Positions 1-4,360 of a stretch of 5,529 nucleotides of DNA are shown piece after piece. A program made the translations under genes and the position numbers. The notes under the pieces are model-generated. The model searched no databases. It saw only the letters and a program-made list of their open reading frames with translations, and was not told the origin of the DNA. The first letter of the stretch is position 1. Every line of letters begins with the position of its first letter. This DNA is from Deinococcales bacterium. Its GTDB lineage: Bacteria; Deinococcota; Deinococci; Deinococcales; Deinococcaceae. The DNA lies in the NCBI GenBank assembly GCA_014378225.1, contig JACMOA010000328.1:1-5529 (forward strand), given 5' to 3'.

Positions 1-334
1 AACGCGGGCAGGCCCCACGGGTCTGGATGGCCCGGTAGGTGCCGTTCTGCTCAAGACGTGCCGTTTTCACCAAGACAGCAGAACACGTAACGGAATCAAT
101 CGGAATCCGTATGAGCTGTTCCAGGGCAGAACAGAATTATGTTTTAGTTGACTAGAAAGAGCGCAAAGTTTAAACCTTACACCAAGTTGCCTTGAAGAAG
201 TTCCATCTCTTCAAGGCCGAGTGGAGCGAGAAGACCAGAATACCGGGTTGCTGTTTTGTATTTCCATTCCGGTGCTTTTTCCGGGGTGGAAAGTCAGTGT
301 TGGCCCTCTGGTATTACGCTCCTTTTGGAATTTT
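1..334. other. Gene-free left flank with short repeats
   Basis: I see no convincing gene here. A long plus-strand frame starting at 192 is antisense to the minus-strand gene beginning at 335 and reads as low-quality sequence. The first 150 bases hold short symmetric words: GTTCTGCT at 44-51 mirrors AGCAGAAC at 77-84, CAAGAC occurs at 52-57 and 71-76, and CGGAATC is repeated in direct orientation near 91-107. Such clustering is typical of small dispersed repeats or insertion-element ends, and small intergenic repeats are known in Deinococcus, but I cannot assign a family. On the minus strand a frame is open from about 134 leftward past position 1, with a GTG at 70-68. Its peptide (VKTARLEQNGTYRAI...) could be the start of an unseen gene, but the fragment is too short to call. 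Confidence 0.4.
189..217. repeat. 10-bp perfect stem-loop downstream of the minus-strand operon
   Basis: GCCTTGAAGA at 189-198 pairs perfectly with TCTTCAAGGC at 208-217 around a 9-nt loop. It lies about 118 nt beyond the stop of the minus-strand gene ending at 335, so it could end that transcript, but neither strand has a U-run after the stem. The octamer CTTCAAGG is also in the arms of the large hairpin at 2534-2573, which suggests a related repeat instead of a dedicated terminator. Confidence 0.5.
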
Positions 335-928
335 TCAAAACAATTTGGGTAGTTTACGCCACCAGGGGATGAGTTTACGCTCGAGCGCTCGAGCTTCATT
401 GCGGGCGTGGGTCAGTTCGAGTTGCGAGAGTGCTAGAGAGCGGCGAACTTTTCCAAGCTCCACATCCTGTTGCTCGAGCCACAAAACGGCGGCCCTTAAT
501 ACCTCGGGGCTAGGGTTGGGTGTCACCAGGGACAAGCGTAGCCTCTCAAACTCTCCACGACTGCGTTTGAGGGGTTCTCGGCCTGACCCTGAAGTGGAAC
601 CTTTGGGTGAAGCTGGCGTGAGCGTGGCCACCCGTTGTACAGCCTGTTCTTCAGAAAGACCTCGTGTAGCCTCGTCAGCCAGCACATTTCTGAGGGCCTG
701 CTCAGGGCCAAGCTCGATGGGCTGAGCTTTAGCCTGGGCGTAAGCTCGAGCGATGAGGTAGAGCACTTGAGCCGACACCGTTTCGCTCCTCACAGTTTCA
801 GAGCTGAGTTCGCGCCACAGAATAAGCCACATTCGCAATTGGTTACGCCCCATACCAATCATCGTGCAACCCTGCTCAATGCTATATCCAGATTGCTCTT
901 GTAAAGGGATGCTCGGTGCGCCGTTCAT
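335..928 (-). CDS. Small protein with possible MerR-like HTH and C-terminal coiled coil
   Basis: 197 residues, not recognised as a named family. Residues about 14-62 (YSIEQGCTMIGMGRNQLRMW onward) have the spacing of a MerR-type helix-turn-helix: a start of the kind 'sIeqa..miGmgrn.LR.W', then a second helical segment. A polar Ser/Gly/Pro-rich linker lies near 105-120, and residues about 141-186 form a heptad-like amphipathic helix likely to be a coiled coil, ending in a basic, Trp-containing tail (IPWWRKLPKLF). No membrane segment is seen. The start at 928 is chosen because GGAGA at 935-939 sits 6 nt upstream and because the ATG overlaps the stop of the upstream gene as ATGA, a translational-coupling arrangement. 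A longer frame upstream to 1024 only runs inside the neighbouring gene. A DNA-binding partner of the DUF4388-peroxiredoxin protein is a reasonable inference. The gene carries four CTCGAG sites. Confidence 0.72.
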   Translation of the reverse strand: MNGAPSIPLQEQSGYSIEQGCTMIGMGRNQLRMWLILWRELSSETVRSETVSAQVLYLIARAYAQAKAQPIELGPEQALRNVLADEATRGLSEEQAVQRVATLTPASPKGSTSGSGREPLKRSRGEFERLRLSLVTPNPSPEVLRAAVLWLEQQDVELGKVRRSLALSQLELTHARNEARALERKLIPWWRKLPKLF

Positions 929-2295
929 CGCTCTTCTCCCTGCATCTCCTGAGGGTATTGCTGCTGTTTTTGCCGCCCTATGATGGTCACACCTTGCGGC
1001 ACGGTTTCTCCCGAACGCGCCCACGCCTCGACTTGCTCGAGCGGAATGTGGTCTGAAGCGTGCTTACCGTAATACACCTTCTCAACAGTGAGGTCGGGAC
1101 CTATCAGAAACTCAGCCGGCAGACGGGTAAACTCACCATTGATGGTACTGCCGCTGGCCGTTCCAAAGCGCCATCCCTTGATAAAATCTGGGGTAAAGTG
1201 GCTGCGAAGAGCATTCCACAGGGAGCGTTCGCACCCGTATAAATCGTGAATACTATCGTCAGGGTCAGCGAGAAGGGGAAACGGAGGATTCTGGCGACCT
1301 ACATGAGCACGCATATGCTCGAGCGGTGAGCCAAACACCCCGACCACCTCCACCCTCATAGCGCGTAAACGATCTCCCTGCTCAATCAGGTCGTGAACCC
1401 GTAAGTTACAAAACGGACAGCCTGCATGGCGAAAAAAGCTGAGCATGGTTTTTTTACCGCGCAGCATCCCCAGCGAGAAAGGCTGGTCACGAAGGTCAGG
1501 CAATACGAAGAAAGGGGCTTTGCTTCCCTCGAGCAACCGTCCACCCTCGAAGGCGGACTGATTTGACTCGTCCAGTTCCACAAGGCCCAAGCGTTCCATC
1601 TTGAGAACCGAGAGTGCAACCTCGTCCCAGGGCAACGCCAAACCTTGCATCACATCACGTAAAACCTGAGTTTGCTCCAGTTTACCCAGAATTTGCCAGT
1701 CTAGCTCCTCCAGACTGCTTGAGCGGGCGCTGAACTGACGCGGGTCACTCGAGAGGCGGAAAGCGAATAGCGGACTCAAATGAGACGCTCCTGCGGCCTC
1801 TAAATCGTCGCTACGCTGTGCCAAGTTCTGTAATATCTGGTCGAGTGCAACCCCCGGTTGCACAAACCCCACCGGGACGCCTTCCCTGGCCTCGAAGCTG
1901 AACTGACCCTGGTCGAGGTTGAAGAGCGGCAAAAGACCCATCTCTACTCGATGGATTGTCGCCTGCTGAATGAGGTCTATCGGTACGCTCGAGCGGGCTA
2001 GCCGTTCAGCCCAGTCTGCTCCCTCGGTTTCACCAAAAATCTGCTTCCTCTCCACTCCCAGCGAAAGCAGGATGTCGCTCAGTCGAGGTGCAAAGGGAGT
2101 CATAATTCGGCCTATTGACCCGCGAAGAAACAGCAGGTTGGTATTGAAGCGGCTGTCGGTGTAGCGCAGCCCCAGTACACCTGTTCCGCGCACGGCTTGT
2201 AGCGTTGCCAGCACATCGGCGAGTGGAATAGACGCGAGATTGCCCTGCATATTCTGGGATGGAGTATTGGCATAGTTTGTCGAAGTTTCTAACAT
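925..2295 (-). CDS. DUF4388 / peroxiredoxin-like fusion protein
   Basis: 456 residues from the chosen start. Residues about 16-165 match a DUF4388 (PatA-like) domain, beginning with the typical MQGNLASIPLADVLATLQ and followed by a strand-rich stretch ending LLFLRGSIGRIM. Residues about 195-243 resemble a winged helix (ILGKLEQTQVLRDVMQGLAL...MERLGLVEL). Residues about 252-430 are a thioredoxin-fold AhpC/TSA-like domain: APFFVLPDL, MLSFFRHAGCPFCNLRV with C293 and C296 as a CxxC pair, VVGVFGSPLEHM, then a late AEFLIGPDLTVEKVYYGKH strand pair. This is the peroxiredoxin-like (PRX_like2) layout, so thiol peroxidase or redox-sensing activity in the cytosol is likely; no signal peptide is seen. The start is uncertain: ATG 2295 has a GAGGGA just upstream, TTG 2346 and ATG 2343 lie further out without a well-placed ribosome site, and ATG 2250 coincides with the domain's beginning. 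It overlaps the downstream gene by 4 bp. Confidence 0.85.
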   Translation of the reverse strand: MLETSTNYANTPSQNMQGNLASIPLADVLATLQAVRGTGVLGLRYTDSRFNTNLLFLRGSIGRIMTPFAPRLSDILLSLGVERKQIFGETEGADWAERLARSSVPIDLIQQATIHRVEMGLLPLFNLDQGQFSFEAREGVPVGFVQPGVALDQILQNLAQRSDDLEAAGASHLSPLFAFRLSSDPRQFSARSSSLEELDWQILGKLEQTQVLRDVMQGLALPWDEVALSVLKMERLGLVELDESNQSAFEGGRLLEGSKAPFFVLPDLRDQPFSLGMLRGKKTMLSFFRHAGCPFCNLRVHDLIEQGDRLRAMRVEVVGVFGSPLEHMRAHVGRQNPPFPLLADPDDSIHDLYGCERSLWNALRSHFTPDFIKGWRFGTASGSTINGEFTRLPAEFLIGPDLTVEKVYYGKHASDHIPLEQVEAWARSGETVPQGVTIIGRQKQQQYPQEMQGEER

Positions 2296-2309
2296 GGTCC
2301 CTCGTGGAC

Positions 2310-2322
2310 ACACTCTGAGTGT
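2310..2322. promoter_or_regulatory. Small palindrome upstream of the DUF4388-peroxiredoxin start
   Basis: ACACTC-T-GAGTGT is a perfect 6+6 inverted repeat with a one-base centre, located 15 nt upstream of the ATG at 2295. If that ATG is correct it lies in the 5' leader, where it could be a repressor operator; if the gene starts at 2343 or 2346 it is coding sequence and the symmetry is incidental. Confidence 0.25.
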
Positions 2323-2467
2323 CACCTTATCGTGATGTTGCATCAACTTTAGACAGATAAATAAATTCTCTCCGAAAACTTTACAGTAATAAACTTATTT
2401 TAGAGACGCTGAGAAACAGGTTTCGAGACCCGGATAGCTTATAACTCATTAGAGAGGATACAGGTTT

Positions 2468-2493
2468 AGGAGAAACACATGCTGTACTTATAA
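2468..2493 (+). other. Four-codon micro-ORF with strong Shine-Dalgarno
   Basis: AGGAGA at 2468-2473 is followed after 5 nt by ATG at 2479-2481, and the frame reads M-L-Y-L then TAA at 2491-2493. This is the best Shine-Dalgarno/ATG pair in the window, yet it leads to only four codons. It could be a leader peptide for the ATPase-nuclease unit that begins 245 nt downstream, the relic of a decayed gene, or chance. I see no strong promoter for it. Confidence 0.3.
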
Positions 2494-2533
2494 AAAGCAT
2501 TACCCGCTCGAGCGCATTTTGGATGTCCTTACA

Positions 2534-2573
2534 GCTTCAAGGTTTAAACACTTTAATGTTCAAACCTTGAAGC
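2534..2573. repeat. 40-nt near-perfect stem-loop in the divergent intergenic region
   Basis: The left arm 2534-2550 (GCTTCAAGGTTTAAACA) pairs with 2557-2573 (TGTTCAAACCTTGAAGC): 17 positions with one A-C mismatch at the thirteenth, and a 6-nt loop CTTTAA. The 12 outer pairs are perfect. No T-run follows on either strand, so it is not a canonical intrinsic terminator. It may be an attenuator, a transcript-end structure, a protein-binding site or a miniature mobile repeat. The words AAGGTTTAAAC, CTTCAAGG and GCGCAAA also occur in the flank at 161-217, which supports a repeat-family origin. Confidence 0.7.
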
Positions 2574-2659
2574 GCAAACCTCGTTGTTGGTAAAGACGTC
2601 AACAGCGCATGGAAGGTACCCTCATCCAGCATTTTATGAGGCGTAATCATCGTACCTTG

Positions 2660-2680
2660 CGCTCGAGCCGCCCTCGAGCG
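2660..2680. repeat. Hairpin made of two CTCGAG sites upstream of the ATPase gene
   Basis: CGCTCGAG at 2660-2667 and CTCGAGCG at 2673-2680 form an 8-bp perfect stem around the loop CCGCC. Each arm is itself a CTCGAG palindrome. It lies about 60 nt upstream of the ATPase start and just upstream of TTGACC at 2685-2690. A binding site for a CTCGAG-recognising protein or a cruciform is possible; function is unproven. Confidence 0.5.
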
Positions 2681-2720
2681 GAGATTGACCGGGGGAAAGA
2701 TTGGGGTGAGTGCCGATTTG

Positions 2721-2751
2721 AGCGGGTAAGATGGGGTTATGATTACCCGCT
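2721..2751. promoter_or_regulatory. Inverted repeat around the ATPase start: candidate operator or mRNA hairpin
   Basis: AGCGGGTAA at 2721-2729 and TTACCCGCT at 2743-2751 are perfect 9-bp inverted copies separated by 13 nt, with the -10-like box and start codon ATG 2739 lying in or beside the loop. A third copy of TTACCCGCT is at 2500-2508. A repressor binding both arms would cover the promoter and start. In the RNA the stem could hide the start codon if the transcript begins upstream. Autoregulation is inferred only from placement. Confidence 0.5.
2727..2732 (+). promoter_or_regulatory. Candidate -10 box for a leaderless ATPase transcript
   Basis: TAAGAT ends 6 nt before ATG 2739, the distance expected for the leaderless transcripts common in Deinococcota, which use a TANNNT box directly upstream. 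No usable Shine-Dalgarno is seen: the GGGG at 2733-2736 is too close to the ATG. No good -35 is present; TTGGGG at 2701-2706 would need a 20-nt spacer. Confidence 0.4.
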
Positions 2752-3752
2752 TGAAAATTGAAAACTTTACCGCATTTGATTCCCTCGAGCTGGACTTTGG
2801 TGAGGGAATTCATGCTTTTATTGGAGCAAATGGGACGGGGAAGACACATCTGCTAAAAATTATGTATTCATTAAATAATGGGTACGTTCACAACGGCTCT
2901 TATATTAATATAGAACATTTTAAGTTTTTTATGGCCTTCCAACCAAACATAATGAATAACAAGAGTTTACTTAGGGACATCAATAGATATTCAGATGTTG
3001 AAGTTAATATCAATACTACTTCAATAGGCTTGAGAATTTTTGCTAACAATAACGTAATGCCAAAAATAAAAAGTACAGACGACAGTTATGAGAGTCTAGA
3101 CAATGTTTTGAGAGTAGTATTCATACCTGTAAAAGATATGCTCGGAAACGCTAAAGGATTTCAATCATTATTTCGATTAAGAGAGATAAGTTTCGAGACA
3201 GTTTACGACGACATCCTCACTCGAGCATACTTACCTAAACTAAAAATCCCAAACCCCAATTATAAACCGCTGCTCGAGAAGATTGAAAAGTTTATTGGTG
3301 GGAAAGTGGAATCTCGAGATGAAGAGTTCTACCTCATCACAGATAAAAAGGCGCTCGAGCTGAGTTTGGTGGCGGAAGGGTGGCGCAAGTTTGCGCTGCT
3401 CTGGTTACTGTTGCAAAATGGTTCGCTCGAGGGGGGAAGTGTGCTGTTCTGGGACGAACCAGAAGCCAATTTGAACCCTTCGGCGCTGCCTTTATTAGCC
3501 CATATTTTGTTGCAGCTCTCGAGGGAGGGTGTGCAGGTTTTTCTGGCGACCCACAGCTATGTTTTGCTCAAAGAATTAGATTTGCAAAAAAAGGAACACC
3601 CTGTAAATTACCACTCGCTTTATTTTGAGGACGGCGAGGTTAGGGCCAGCACCGCTCAGGATTATGATGATATTCAGCACAACTTGATTGAACAAGAAAA
3701 TGTGCGTCTATATCACGCTGAACTGGGTTATCTGCTCGAGCCGGATGAATGA
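2739..3752 (+). CDS. ABC/AAA-type ATPase (AAA_15/AAA_21-like) of a two-gene unit
   Basis: 337 residues. The N-terminus (ITRLKIENFTAFDSLELDF) is typical of SMC/RecF/OLD-like ATPases. Walker A is G29-ANGTGK-T36. A long, less conserved insert covers about 45-205. A signature-like segment follows at 212-226 (AEGWRKFALLWLLLQ), then Walker B at 234-240 (SVLFWDE, D239/E240), a D-loop region EANLNPS at 242-248 and a switch histidine H272 in ATHSYVLL. The core is complete, so an active nucleotide-driven dimeric clamp is expected. No TOPRIM domain is present, unlike OLD or GajA, so a nuclease function must come from a partner, presumably the next gene, which overlaps by ATGA at 3749-3752. The start at 2739 fits the domain's beginning and lies 6 nt after a -10-like box. 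By hand count, 2881-3120 is about 31% GC while 3361-3480 is about 54%, pointing to a mosaic gene or horizontal origin. All five Leu-Glu pairs use CTCGAG. Confidence 0.9.
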   Translation: MITRLKIENFTAFDSLELDFGEGIHAFIGANGTGKTHLLKIMYSLNNGYVHNGSYINIEHFKFFMAFQPNIMNNKSLLRDINRYSDVEVNINTTSIGLRIFANNNVMPKIKSTDDSYESLDNVLRVVFIPVKDMLGNAKGFQSLFRLREISFETVYDDILTRAYLPKLKIPNPNYKPLLEKIEKFIGGKVESRDEEFYLITDKKALELSLVAEGWRKFALLWLLLQNGSLEGGSVLFWDEPEANLNPSALPLLAHILLQLSREGVQVFLATHSYVLLKELDLQKKEHPVNYHSLYFEDGEVRASTAQDYDDIQHNLIEQENVRLYHAELGYLLEPDE

Positions 3753-4321
3753 CCATTCTGGTTGAAGGTTCGCTCGAGTTCGACTTTTCAGCCGCCATCC
3801 GAGCCTATAAGTTTGATGACCCCAAAACACACGGTGCGGGCGCTTTGAAACAGGTGGATTTTATCGTCGAGTGGGAAAAGGAAATCTGGCTGCTCGAGGT
3901 CAAAGACCCAGAGGACAGCGCCATTCCTGCACAGCAGAGAGCTGCTATCCGGCGCAAGCACAGACGCAATTTGCAGCTCAAGAACATGCAGGCTACAGAT
4001 GCTCACTTACAGAAATTAGCTGTGTACGACGAGAAACTGATGGTGGCGTATGGTGAAAAAGACCGTGATAGTTTTTTGTATCTGTATCTACGCGACCAGA
4101 TGCAGCATAAACCGCTCAAATTCATCGTTCTGATTGGTATGGAGCGCCTGAGCACCCGCATTCTGGAAACGGCAACCAAAGGTTTGAAGCGTTCCTGTGC
4201 GCTCGAGGGGCCATTTAAGGGCGGTTGGGTGCGTCTTTATTTTCAGAGTATTCAGGTCCTGAATCTGTCGGAGTGGCAAGACCAATACCCGCAGAGTCCC
4301 ATCAAACGACTCCCTACCTGA
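3749..4321 (+). CDS. Small PD-(D/E)XK-like nuclease candidate paired with the ATPase
   Basis: 190 residues, no named family assigned. The N-terminal half has the PD-(D/E)XK arrangement: E10 in the first helix region (VEGSLEFDF), then KQVDFIVEW with D37, a hairpin, and WLLEVKDPED with E50-V51-K52 as the E-x-K pair. A basic stretch follows (RRKHRRNLQLKN, about 68-79), suited to nucleic-acid contact. The C-terminal half has a hydrophobic strand KFIVLIGMERL and ends QSPIKRLPT; no membrane segment or zinc motif is seen. Proteins beginning '(I/L)(A/V)EGxLxFxF' with a later VDF...(I/L)EVKD motif are, from memory, often encoded beside such ATPases. The overlap with the ATPase and the lack of its own ribosome site imply coupled translation. 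The likely role is DNA or RNA cleavage controlled by the ATPase, in defence or repair. A structural, non-cleaving role remains possible. Confidence 0.82.
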   Translation: MTILVEGSLEFDFSAAIRAYKFDDPKTHGAGALKQVDFIVEWEKEIWLLEVKDPEDSAIPAQQRAAIRRKHRRNLQLKNMQATDAHLQKLAVYDEKLMVAYGEKDRDSFLYLYLRDQMQHKPLKFIVLIGMERLSTRILETATKGLKRSCALEGPFKGGWVRLYFQSIQVLNLSEWQDQYPQSPIKRLPT

Positions 4322-4343
4322 CCCAATTCCTAAAAAAGCCTTC

Positions 4344-4349
4344 TACAAT
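4344..4349 (+). promoter_or_regulatory. Candidate -10 box for ppk1
   Basis: TACAAT in the 39-bp gap after the nuclease gene ends 11 nt before ATG 4361, so a transcript would begin only a few bases upstream of the start codon. No Shine-Dalgarno is visible before ppk1, which fits a nearly leaderless message. A -35 is poor: CTGACC at 4318-4323 has a 20-nt spacer. No terminator separates the genes, so read-through from the ATPase-nuclease unit is also possible. Confidence 0.4.
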
Positions 4350-4360
4350 AAACAGCACTC

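Noticed and set aside
324..341. TTTTG...CAAAA near the stop of the minus-strand operon as a terminator
   Set aside because: Only five A-T-rich pairs, overlapping the stop codon, with no GC stem.
192..725. 177-residue plus-strand open frame with a TTG start
   Set aside because: It is antisense to the HTH/coiled-coil gene, has a Ser/Arg-rich low-quality translation and no recognisable domain; the minus-strand gene has a ribosome site and a coupled start.
929..1024. Longer N-terminus for the small HTH-like protein
   Set aside because: The extra 32 residues lie wholly inside the upstream gene, and the ATG at 928 has GGAGA at 6 nt and an ATGA overlap.
2685..2713. TTGACC as a -35 box for the ATPase gene
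   Set aside because: No -10-like hexamer is present 16-18 nt downstream; the TAAGAT box next to the ATG is too far away to pair with it.
2609..2761. 50-codon plus-strand frame overlapping the ATPase start
   Set aside because: There is no ribosome site, the product is Arg-rich without a domain, and it runs out of frame into the ATPase gene.
3220..3523. Closely spaced CTCGAG sites considered as a CRISPR-like array
   Set aside because: The repeats are only 6-8 bases, spacing is irregular and they lie in a conserved coding sequence.
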